Below the pieces are notes generated by a model. That model did not search any database. It was given only the letters and a program-made list of their open reading frames with translations, and was not told the origin of the DNA. A program made the position numbers and the translations under genes. This document shows, one piece after another, positions 23,789-34,659 of a stretch of DNA of 64,000 bases. The first letter of the stretch is position 1. Each line of letters opens with the position of its first letter. Source of the DNA: Lobulomyces angularis (Eukaryota > Chytridiomycota > Chytridiomycetes > Lobulomycetales > Lobulomycetaceae); the NCBI GenBank assembly GCA_027604685.1, contig JADHYX010000020.1, positions 43,444-107,443 of the forward strand. The letters are read 5' to 3'.

Positions 23789-25876
23789 TCATTTTTTTTC
23801 AACTTCTAAGGTTTCATTCAAAATCGTAGGTTTTATTGTAATTCCAGGACCTGCTTCATTTTGTTCTTTCCATAAAAGACTGCTATCTTCTGGTAACATA
23901 AATCCATAAGCTTGAGGGAAGACAAGTCCAATAAGAGAAAATATAAGTGTCAACATCCCAACGAAAAAACCAAAAACTGCAATTGGATTTGCAATAAATT
24001 TAGCTTCAGCAACACCCTTGAAAGGAAGAGTTGTCATTATGAAACAAATTGGACCTGTTAGAAATTTCATGATTATAACCCAAGTTACTAAATAAAATTA
24101 AATTAGGTAAAGGTTAACATTTTTTGAATAATTACATGGAATTTCCCATCTTCCATGAGTGGCAACTACTGCATTTAAGTCTTTTCGCAACTGATCCCCA
24201 TTATACAAATTGAGCCAGTATAATTTGTTTAGCACTGGGGAAGAATGTTGTGATACTGTAGGATTTTTGGCACTGAAAACGGAAATGGCAATGGTAACGA
24301 AAAAGATAGCAAAACCAATGAGAATACCAAAACCAAAATTTGAAACATAGGCAACAATACAACCAAACAATAGAGCGGCGTTATAACCAACGAAATTTAT
24401 TAAAAATGCGGTAGCACCAACTTGTCCAACAGCATCCTTCCATCTATAAACAAAACCGATCGCTACACATTCAATAAATGCCACCATAGGTAATGCAAAT
24501 TCATTAGTGTATCTATCTACCTGATCTAAGAATTCTAGACCAACGTCACTTGAATACATTAAGGAAATGATTACACCAGCACCACAAACCAATCCAGTAA
24601 TAACTGGTCTACTGAGCTTTTTTGATAGCCTTGAGTCTTCCAATAAGGTAACAAGACCTTCCACCAGTGAAAAAGCGGAGTCAATACCAAGTAAAAACAA
24701 TGTGAAGAAGAAGATGACAGACCAAACTTGAGCACCAGGTAAATTTGCAAGGGCGGCAGGGTATGTAAAAAAACCAAGGGTGAATGTACCTAATTTGTCT
24801 TTTGCAGGATCTAGATTCAAAAATCCAGCAACACCGAATGCAGCAAATCCAGCTACAATTTCATAGATCGAGTTTGATATTCCCACAATAAGAGAATCAG
24901 AAACAGCATGTGACATTAATGGGTTGTAAGAAGCATAGGCAGTGAATACACCAAATCCAGCACCAATTGAAAAGAAAATTTGACCAATAGCACCTTGCCA
25001 GATGTCTGTTTGACCTAGAGTTTCAAATCGCGCAGTTCCAATGTAGAACTGCATTCCTCTCCAAGCATTTTCAAGGGTAACTCCTCTAATTACAATAACC
25101 ACTAACATAACAGTTGGAACACCCATAGTAAAGTAAACAACTTTGCCAAGGAGATCAACACCTAAAAAAATGTGAAGTCAATATAATAAAGTAAATGCTT
25201 TTTTTCACCTTTAAAAATAGATAAGTAAACGAAAATCCACATAATAACGCACATGGCAAAAGTTAGCCAAATTACTTGACCTTGACTAGCTGAAACATTT
25301 CTAACAACAACATCACTGAAAAAAGCTTTGGCAGCATCTGCACCTTGTCCAGGTAAACCTTTCCAAGGTAGAGGTTCTTGAAAAGAATTTCCTAGGTATA
25401 TTAAACACCAGGCAATAATTGTATTGTAATATGTAGCAACAATATCTAGAAAAAAAAATTAATTATTAGAGAGTTTATAGAACATACAAGCATTCATAAT
25501 TGTTCCAAAACCAACACCTCTAAATCTATGATTAATTCTTCCTATAAAAAAAAATTAAATAACTAGTTTTAAGTAAACACGTGTACCTAAAGCAACAATA
25601 TTTGAACTTCTATAAGTTTGACCCATAGCAATTTCTAATAAAAGTAGAGGAATTCCAACCAAAAATAGAGCCAAAAAATAAGGTATGAACCACTGCACAC
25701 CATAGTTAGCCCAAGCAACGGAAGGATAACGTAGTAAATTACCAAGACCTAAGATAGAAATTTTATTTTTTAAAAATGAAAGTGCAAAGGAAATTGTTAC
25801 CAATAGCAGAGCCAATAGAGGCCATTAAAAAAGCTGCTCTAGATGGCCATTGTTGACGTTCTTGTTTTTCAGTCAT
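23789..25876 (-). CDS. SLC6-type sodium:neurotransmitter symporter family transporter
   Basis: The start is ATG at 25874-25876 and the stop at 23789-23791. The N-terminus MTEKQERQQWPSRAAFLMAS leads into GSAIGLGNLLRYPSVAWANYG, the TM1 signature of the SNF/SLC6 family (GxxxGLGNxWRFP); the first intron splits the AIG-LGN part. EIAMGQ of TM2/3, an SIGAGFGVFTAYASYN segment (TM6-like unwound helix) and SAFSLVEGLVTLLED (TM8) are all in order. About 12 hydrophobic segments fit the LeuT fold. These proteins co-transport amino acids or related amines with Na+ (and Cl-). The TM1 arginine is followed by Tyr instead of Phe. The substrate cannot be read from the sequence. The family is patchy in fungi, being known mainly from early-diverging lineages. 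Confidence 0.92.
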
Positions 25877-27760
25877 TGAGAAAGATTATTTTAGAAAACA
25901 AGGGAACAAAAGTAGGTTAATATTGATGGAAATTTGGAGATTTTATAGTGTCACCCAAAAATTCTTGTCCTACGCCATATGCAAATGCCCTGCTGAGCCC
26001 TGTCACCCACCTAATCCACAAGCTGCCAAGCCTGGGTTTAGGGTAGCTTTTTGACAAATTTTTTGACAAAATAGCTTGATTTTCTGAGATTTTTGTTTCT
26101 ATTCCAAATACCAAAAAAACAAAAAACTAAAAATGATCCAAGACACGCTTTTTGGTTATTAAACTTGATTATCCTACTTTGTTAATCTTACGTATTTCAT
26201 CTTGTGTTTAGTCAACAACTTCTAAATGCTTCCATTCACAAATCTCTTTCTATGAGAATTTAGTAAGAATCTTTTGATTCCTGAACTTTCAACACAGAAC
26301 CTTCTATTTTGAGTTATTTTAGGTTATTTTGCATCATCTCGAACTGCAAGAACAAAAAAGCTTCAAAGGTATTCATTTAACTTTATATAATTGGATACGA
26401 CTCTTTAAAGTACACTTAATATAAAGTTGGTATACAGCAAGTGGCTTATTCACAGATTTATGTACAATATTACATTAATCTTTATTGCTATCTTCAAAGT
26501 CAGCAACTCAGTTACAATAAAATTAAAAACTAGAATAACACTAGAGAATTTAAGTAGAATTTACAGTCTAACAATTTTTTTACCAGCCAAAAATAGAATT
26601 TCTGCATCCGTTTCACTTTAAAGCATTATTTATATCATACCATTCTAAAACCACAGAATTTATTTCATAAACAAAATAAAACTGGAAATATTATCTTTTT
26701 TAAACTTACTGTACATATAGTTATATATCTACAAACTATTATCAATATTCAATATATGATAAAATCCACTTTAAAGTTTTGTATCTCTGTGGCCAGATAT
26801 TAAATTTTTTTATTTATCATTTAGATGCATACAACCCTTTAAACTTTATCAAACACTTAACGCACTCCTTAAACTTAGTGATGGGCGCTTTTGAATGCTT
26901 TTTTTATTTTTAGATTTGCTATTCATTTATCATTTAAGATGTGCCCTAAAAAACCTCTGAAATATTATTACTCCAGTCTAACTCCTCCTTATCGCTCCTT
27001 ATAATATAACATTCTCCTAAATTCGAATCCAACATTTTCCAGATTATTCCTTTCTTGTTCCCCTTTCATTCAATTTCGATTAATTTTTCAGAAATTTAGT
27101 GTAAATTTCAAGAAAATTAATAAATCTGTGTTGAATCCAATCAATGCTGGAGTTCTTGACCAATCAATCCTTATTATTGTGATCCTTGCTGCAATCTCGC
27201 CAATAAAAATTATACCACTGCCTATGACCTCACCTATTCTCCATCATAATTTAATAAATCTGTAGTTTAGGCTGAGCCACTATTTTGAATCATTATTTTA
27301 ATTGTATTTTAGTCCTATTTTAATAATTTTAAAAAATAATTTTAAAATTGTGCAAAAATGAATCTAATGGTAAAATTTGTGGCAGTTGAAACTTTAAAAA
27401 ATTTTGGTTTTCTAAATTTGAAAGTTGAAAAATTTTCTACAAATTAATTTTAAGTTTCCATAATAGGAAAAATTTTTACATCAAATTAGTTTCCTTTCAA
27501 TTTTTCCATTTTGTAATTGGTATCAAACACTTATTAAAATGTTCCCTATAAATCTACTGTAAAATCTATTATAAAATAATCATTTAAAATAAGGAAAGTC
27601 ATGTCTTTGTCAAAATTGATCGTGGTACACATTAACTTGCAAACAATTTACAAGTTCAAATGATGAAAAACTACAATTCAAAAAACTCTATTTTTGTTTA
27701 AATGTAGACTATCGTTTTGTTAAATTAAAAACTTGGTTTCTTTTAAATAAAAAAAAATGG
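25877..27760. repeat. Gene-free repeat-like region, possible decayed retroelement
   Basis: From about 25920 the poly(A/T) habit of the host spacers gives way to mixed sequence. At 25950-26040 there is a locally GC-rich stretch with two TGTCACCCA copies (near 25952 and 26001). TAATAAATCTGT also occurs twice (near 27118 and 27252). Frames are short and broken. A start in TGTCACCC and AATAAA-containing 3' parts are compatible with an LTR, but no primer-binding site, polypurine tract or gag/pol frame could be identified. The call is tentative. Confidence 0.3.
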
Positions 27761-27844
27761 CATTTGGACCTTCACATTTAATTTTCTTGTTGCCATGACA
27801 ATTTCTTGAACTATCCTATTAGTAAACTACTTAAAAGTTTAGTT

Positions 27845-28060
27845 ATGCAGAAAAAGAACATATTAAGAAACATTGATGAACCTAGAAAGGAATTTAAATG
27901 CAGAAATTGTTTTACTTTGGATGAGGATTTTGAAAAATCCTATCTGAAACATTTTTTATCACACACACTGACTAATCATTGTCAATTACGATCTTGCAAT
28001 ACTCCCTTTATCATTTCTTTTATTCCTATTATTTTAGAATTTAGGCAACCTATTTCTTAA
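27845..28060 (+). CDS. Doubtful small ORF with Cys/His pairs
   Basis: An ATG frame of 71 aa contains FKCRNCFTLDEDFEKSYLKHFLSH followed by HCQLRSCNTPF, a spacing that could bind zinc. It sits 160 bp upstream of the Treslin-like gene on the same strand. No splice signals, homologue or domain is recognised. It may be a pseudogene fragment or chance. Confidence 0.15.
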   Translation: MQKKNILRNIDEPRKEFKCRNCFTLDEDFEKSYLKHFLSHTLTNHCQLRSCNTPFIISFIPIILEFRQPIS

Positions 28061-28220
28061 AAGCAATTGTAAATATTATTTGAAAAAGGTTTTTTCTATA
28101 AAGGTATTTAATTTTCTTAAATTAGGCAAAATTCATTTTTCAATTTTGTTTTTTTTGTCATTTGGCCTTAAATTACTCAATTTATTTTTTAAATCCTTTA
28201 CTTTTAGGTTATTTCTTTTA

Positions 28221-31200
28221 ATGAATTACTCTGAAAATGAAGTTTCAACAAAAAAGGACCCTCATTCTGTAGTTTTGTTAATTGATAAAAGTGCTATCTA
28301 CCAGGAAAATTTAACTGCTCTAAAGTTATCCATACTTCGAATTTTGCTTTCATTTTACTTAAATGTAAATTCTCCTTTTGTTTTTTCACTACAAGTATGT
28401 AACCAAAAAACATCTTTTTTTTTATTTCCAAATAATGACATTGCTCTAAAATTTTATTTTATTTTTTTTCTCAGATTTTTGATATCAGAATTACAACTTT
28501 TGTGGGAAAATTAAAAAAAGGTTTAAACTGTTTGGAATTTTCAACTAAAAGTTTAGGGTTGATTGAAAAAATTCTTTTAGAAGTTATTAAAAGTAACCTT
28601 ATCAAGGAAGTTGGATCAAATTTAAAAACTCAATCTACAAAGGTTGAAAATCTTAACAAAGTATTAAGAGTTTGTTTGAGGGACATTATTAGACCATGGA
28701 ATTTAATAACTTCTTCGATTTCTCCTACTTCCAACAGCAAATCCTTTAATTATACACAAAAACTTAAAAATTACATTTTTTTATTTACCCCTATACCCAA
28801 CTCTAAAAATATCAAAAATTTTACTGAAAGCAATTTCACTGAAAATGAAAATGTAGAAATTCAAGATATTCAAACTTCTCTAAATGCTGCAGAGGATATA
28901 TTGTTAAGTGACTTGTTACTTGCTGAGTTCAGAAACTCAGATTCTACATTAATTTGGGTTGATCTACATGGTCCAAAGGACACCCTGGATTGTTTTATAA
29001 CTGAAAACATATCACTGATGCTTAGTGCAATTGGTGGAAATATTTTACCCAAGCAAATCATAGAATACAATTATTTTGATATTATTCCATTCGGCATGTT
29101 TTTTAATGACTTTCGATGCAACGAAACTGAATTAAACTCACGTAAAGTAAAATTAAACAAAAACAAGGAATATTGTGAATTTTTTGGATCTTTTAAAAAA
29201 GAAAGTCTTTTGTTATTTAACGTAAAGTTAATCCATCAAACGTGGGAAAATGCAATAGAAAAAAAGAACAAGTGCAACAAGCTAATATGTTTCTCTCAAA
29301 ATTTTGATATGGAACTCTTAATTTCAGTGCCGTATGATTTTATTAAAAAAACCTGGTTGGAAAATGACTCTTCACATTTTCTAATACTTCAACGAGAGGA
29401 ATTGAAAACTGAGAGTCTGTACTTGAACCTTAAGCTTGATTTAGAATTTAAAAATTCGGCCTTTTTAATAAGATCCACATTTAAAGATGATAAAATAATT
29501 TTTGGAATATTAATTAGTTTTAAAAATGAGCTTTTATTAAGGTTTTGTGATACAGCATGTAGTGAGGAAATTATTAATTTTTTAAACTGTCGTCACAATG
29601 GATGTCTTAACCAAAACCTTAAAGAACTCGACGCTAAATCAACTAAGGAAGCAAACGCTATTGAAAGTTGGTTTACCGATCACCTGCCGATAGATATTGA
29701 AGATTGCCTTTTTCTTAATAAAGATATTCATAGAGATACTCATAAAATTAAAAATTTTTTAACTGTTAATGAACAGGATTTAAAACTATTCAGCTTACTA
29801 GTTTGGGATTTTGGTGTTGAAAAAAGGTATCCTTCAATTTGGATGGAAGAAAAAATTCAAAAAGTCCGGCCGGAGAACAATGACATGAGGTTTTTTTTTT
29901 TATTAAATATATATCTACTACTAGTAATTCAATATTTATTTTTTATTTTTTTTTAAAAGTAATTATATGAGGTTAAAATTTGATACCACGTTAAAATCGA
30001 ACGACTCATGTAGTGTTGTGAACATTAATCAATCCACCGATTTGAAAGAACTATTCTCAAATTTCAAAAATATTTACTGTAATACTTTATACTACGATAA
30101 AGTAAGTAGAAACAGTATTCTGAAAATATAAATTACTAAACATTTTTTTATATTAAAACTTGTTTTAGATAACGTTACTAAACTTTATTCAATGCATTTT
30201 ACCTTCATTTTATAAAGCATTTGAAAAAGTTACTAATAGTAAAAAAAGGGTTAAAAAAAATAAAAAAATTAAAAAACATTTTAAAATTTTTTCTTATTTT
30301 TTTTGTTATCTTTTTATTTTTTAGTATACTACTATTTTTGATTTTTATGTTGGAAAAATTTTATTACCTGTGAACGAATTTTCAAAAAAGTATAAAAAAA
30401 TTTTTGATGCATTTAAAGTACAAGAAAACGTACTCGTAGTAACCTCGGAATTATTTGAAGTTGGGAATGACTTAAAAAATACTCGAAATGTTGAAGAAAA
30501 TGAAACCACTAATAAAAATGATACATCTGTTAACGAAGAGTTGAAAAAAGAGAGTTTATCTTTTTTTAAATATTTGAAAAATAAGTTAATTCGAAAATTA
30601 AATCTGCAACATCTGGAAATTTTTTTAGAGGAAAGTGATGGATTTGAGAAATTTACTCTAAATTGCTACGATGATGATAAAAAAAAAAAATTAAATGTTG
30701 TCATTTCTCAGGAACTGGAATTTCTTAGAATTAAAGAGTAGAATTAATAAAAATCATTTTTTTATATAATAACTTTTTTTTTTTAGAGCACAGTTGCAAA
30801 TGATATTGCTGTTGGAAATATTAAAGTTAAGAAAAAAAACCAAGACTGAAATTCAAACAGATTTTACTTTGTTTACAAAAAGGGATGCAGCTATTGTAGA
30901 TCCAAAGGTTAAACAGGCAGTGGAGGAAATTAAGAAAAAACAAGAAAAAGTTGAAAAAAATAAAGTTAATACTGATAAAAAGAGAAAATCCACTTTTTCA
31001 GGGATATTAGGAGGCAATTTCGATAAAGCGGATTTAAAGATGGAACTGGAATTTAACGATGAAATTAAAGAAAATTCTCAACAAAATGTTATTATTCAAA
31101 AAGAAAATTTAAAACCCAAAAACATTATTTTTGACCAGCTTGAAGATTACATGGAAATTTTATGCCATTTTTATGCCGCTTTGGAATGTCGAGATTACGA

Positions 31201-32220
31201 GGACTCTATCACCACTTCAAATATATTTATTGAATTAAAGGAGTATGTCGAAAAGCTAATTTTAGTTTGGTAAGTTTATTACAAACCAAAATAAAAATAA
31301 AAAAAATTTTTTTTTCATAAATTTATAGTTATCAAAAATACGTACCTGATGTGACCAATGTTCTTGCCGTAAAAGCAGGCTGTTCAATTTTAATGACTCC
31401 AACAGTTAAAAGAGAAAAGAATTATTCACACAATTTTTTAAGTAACGAAGCATCACCGAAAGATATTTTAACTTTAATTATGGAAAACAAAAGAATCAAG
31501 CTTAATGAGGAAAGTTATTTGGATAGTAGCCTGTCAAACTCTACTCGAGATACAGCTACTTTTACTTGTGATAGTAGTGTAGGAGGTTTTTCTCAAAGTA
31601 GTGTAAAGGATAAATCTTACTATTCAAATTTGGATAATCAGGATAGTCGAAGTTATGAAAAAAAAATAACATCAAGAAAAAGTATACCAAAAAACATATT
31701 GAGGGGTTTACCCAATGTGAAGCAAAAAGGATTTGTGATAAATAAAAATTTAACGCACATGATAAACAAAAAAAATAAGAAAGGTGAAAAAGAACAGCAC
31801 AATTCAAAAAAATCAAAAGTTGTAAATTTAAAAAATACCAGTCACCACAACTCCTCCTCTTCTTCCTCCTCAAACCAAGAAAAAAAAGAAATAAATAAAA
31901 ACGAAAAAAATAATTTAAACTATTTAAAAACTTTTTATCAAAATGATGATAGTAATAATTTAGACAAATTTAAGGCTGGTGTCGTTGATGTTGAAAAAAA
32001 TCCTTTTTTAGATTACAATTTTTCAGCAAAAAATAACCAGAGCAATTACCAAAAGAATTTTAAACAAATGGAATTTACTTCTGTTAACAACCATAATTCA
32101 AAAAAAAATAAACAAAATTTTTTAAAAAATAAATCTAATAGAGATGTTTTAGTCTTTGAAACTCCAATGAATATCAGAGAAGTTGACTTTGAAGAAAGAA
32201 TTTTAGAATCACCAAATTAA
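28221..32220 (+). CDS. Treslin/Sld3-family replication initiation protein
   Basis: Seven exons (28221-28394, 28475-29889, 29960-30101, 30169-30249, 30325-30737, 30787-31269, 31329-32220) sum exactly to 1199 aa. The N-terminus (SVVLLIDKS at 16-24; YIFLFTPIPNS at 158-168; IWVDL at 218; AIGGNILP at 243-250) parallels the vWA-like N-terminal domain of animal Treslin/TICRR (FLLAPCPHS, YWVDT, GGGTVLP). Residues about 742-910 (EAQLQMILLLEILKLR at 742-757, YVEKLILVCYQKYVPDV near 895-911) match the Sld3/Treslin Cdc45-recruiting domain. The rest is disordered. The last residues contain FETPMN and ILESPN, two minimal CDK sites (T1181, S1197). These sit where Treslin T969/S1001 and yeast Sld3 T600/S622 bind TopBP1/Dpb11 BRCTs. 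The role inferred is CDK-controlled loading of Cdc45 at origins. Homology is judged by motif memory, not by a search. Confidence 0.8.
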
Positions 32221-32548
32221 AAAAAAAAAAAAATGTTCATTTTTATAAATAAATTATTATTAATAACATTTTTTTTTTTTTTTTTTTTTTAACTTGTACA
32301 ATTTAAAAATTAAAAGAATTAAAAAATAAGAGAAATTAATTTATAAATTTTGACAAAGTCTCCAGTATATTATGTATAGATTTAAATATGTATATTTTTT
32401 ATTTTTAAAATTTATAATTTCGATTGTGGTTGAGGTAAAATATCTTTTAAACTTGGTAATCCTAAAATTAATCTTCGATGAAACAGTTCCCTTTTTTTTA
32501 AAAAAAAAAAAACAAATAAATATTTTTATTTTCTGTTTCCTTTTTTTA
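32221..32548. other. Convergent spacer
   Basis: A and T runs, including an uninterrupted T run near 32271-32290, between the 3' ends of the Treslin-like and hydrolase genes. No other feature. Confidence 0.6.
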
Positions 32549-33726
32549 TTACTGAGTTAATGATAACGCAATATCCTTCATCGCTGGATCATATCTACCT
32601 ATCATATACAAAAATAAAATAATTTAAAATTTAAAAAAAAAAAACCATTTTTTATTTACCTTTAGAAAATTCATCTCTAGTAAATGCATGCCTGGCATTG
32701 ACTTCAACCCAACTGCAGTCAATACTTTTTAATGAATGATAAATTATTGATCTGCCCTTTTCAGGAATGTGGTCATCTTGTTTACCAAAAATCTGTAAAA
32801 AAAATATTTTGAATTATTATAATATATTATGTATATATATATTTTTACCATCAAAACTTCTTTTCCGTTGCCTTCTAATTCTTTGACTCTCTTTAGAGTG
32901 TCATCACCATTTAGACTTAAATTCGCATTGTGAATATCAGTTGGAAATAAACAAACTATTGCTGTAACTTCTGGTAAAAAACCAACTCTAAAACTTAAAT
33001 GACCTCCTTTAAACATATATATATATAAATATATATATATTTTTTAATAAAAATATAAATAAAATAGGTAAAAAAACCTAAACACATTCCAATACACCCA
33101 ATTTTTCCATTAAATTCGCTTTTAAAATAATCTGATTTAAAAAAATTTAACAAAATTAAAAAATCTTCATCAAAGCTTGATAACAATTTTTTTTTCTTTA
33201 ATTCATTTCCTAATTTTGTATCCTCTTCATTATAGATTAGTGCTTTTCCTATAGGTAAAAATTCATGGTATACTAATATCATTATTTTAGTTAAATAAAA
33301 GAAAGAAAAAAAAAAACGTTAAAAAAATAAAAAGTTAAATTAAAAAAAAATAGAATAAAAAAAAAAATTAATTAAAAAGTAAAAAGCAATATATTAACAA
33401 AAAAAAATAATTTTTTATTTTGATTGAAAGTTTTTTTTTGGTTTCTTGTTGAACCTTCTGGAGCAACACAAATAATTCCTTGAGATGCTAGTTGTCGACA
33501 GAGTCTGATAAAGTGTTTAAGTTGTGTTATATTAATAAAAATAAAAAATTTTTCATTTTAATGAATTGGACCTTTGAATTGGACCTGTAACTTGATATAT
33601 TTCACTAAAAACAGCAACAATAGGAAATTTGACGTTGCATTGCAGATTTTGCATTGGTTTATAAATGTACGTCCTCATCAAACCATTCGAGGTAAGAAGA
33701 TCTTTGTATGATTCATGTATTAACAT
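32549..33726 (-). CDS. Dienelactone hydrolase-family alpha/beta hydrolase
   Basis: ATG at 33724-33726, stop at 32549-32551, with several exons. The catalytic set of the family is visible: nucleophile Cys in GCIGMCLGG (the GxCxGG elbow, split by an intron), Asp in FGKQDDHIP, and His in ARHAFTRDE. The N-terminal strand (FPIVAVFSEIYQVTGPIQ) and LCRQLASQGIICVAPE also fit. Fungal and plant members of this group act on small lactones or esters; the substrate is unknown. An AT-rich segment at 33000-33090, with ATATAT repeats, is intronic. Confidence 0.85.
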
Positions 33727-34659
33727 TTTTTTAATTTGATCTTAAAATAAAAATTGTTTTTTTTTTTTCCAACTCCAAATTATTTTCTTCTCAAAAAAAT
33801 TATCAAAAATTATCAAAAGAAAGAATTAAGTAACAAATAATATAAAAAATGCTAAAAAAATCAAAAAACAAAAAAACATAAGAATGTATATAAAAAACAC
33901 TAATGTAAAAAACACTAACAAAAAAATATTTAAATTTTAAGTTAACGAACAACAGCGACCTCTTGAACGTAGAGTTCGGATGGTACTGATTTGGAGTTTT
34001 ATGATCTTTTTACAAATCTCTCATGATTTTAATGAAACTTAACTTTTTCTTTTTTACAGTTTTTAAGTTTCCTTTTATATTTAAGGTCACATGGAAAGTA
34101 AAAAAAACAACTTTCGTTATTTTTTTGGTATAAATTAAAATAAGAAAAAACGACTAATGTGTTCAACTTTAACCAGTAAAATGAACATTTTTTATTTATA
34201 CTTTTATCATATTAATCCACTTTTTACTTTAAACACTTTTTTTCTTTTTTACAATAGTACCTCAGTTATTTTAAACTTTATATTTGCAAACAATTGTTAA
34301 ATTTCCTCTTTTACAGTTTTAATGAAGCAGCACGTCTAATTTTATTAAAATAAGTATTGAATGGGAAAATTAAATTAAACTGTTTCATACAGATCTTAAT
34401 AAAAATTTACATAATCAGTTATTTTTTTTTTTCGCAATGTAGTTCTTTCCAAAATTATTTATATTATGTATGTATTTTCCCATTTTAAAGAAAAAAAAAA
34501 AATAAAAAAAAAAATTATTGATATAAATTAAAAAAAAAAATAAAATAAGTGATTCTTTTAAAAAAGCAAAGTTTTATTTTTTATTTTTTAATTATTTTTC
34601 TGTTAAAATAGTGAAGAAAAAAAAAATTTTGGATTCGTTACAGCGATTTAAAACAAATC
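33727..34659. other. Intergenic region
   Basis: Spacer between the hydrolase and PPR genes (tandem, both minus). Between about 33940 and 34320 it is less homopolymeric, but frames are short and no gene, RNA or repeat is recognised. Confidence 0.5.

Noticed and set aside
27000..27040. ATTCGAATCC resembling a tRNA B-box
   Set aside because: No A-box at the right distance and no cloverleaf could be drawn; no tRNA genes were found in the window.
27806..27844. Upstream extension of the small Cys/His ORF
   Set aside because: It would start at TTG; the first ATG is at 27845. Nothing supports a non-ATG start.
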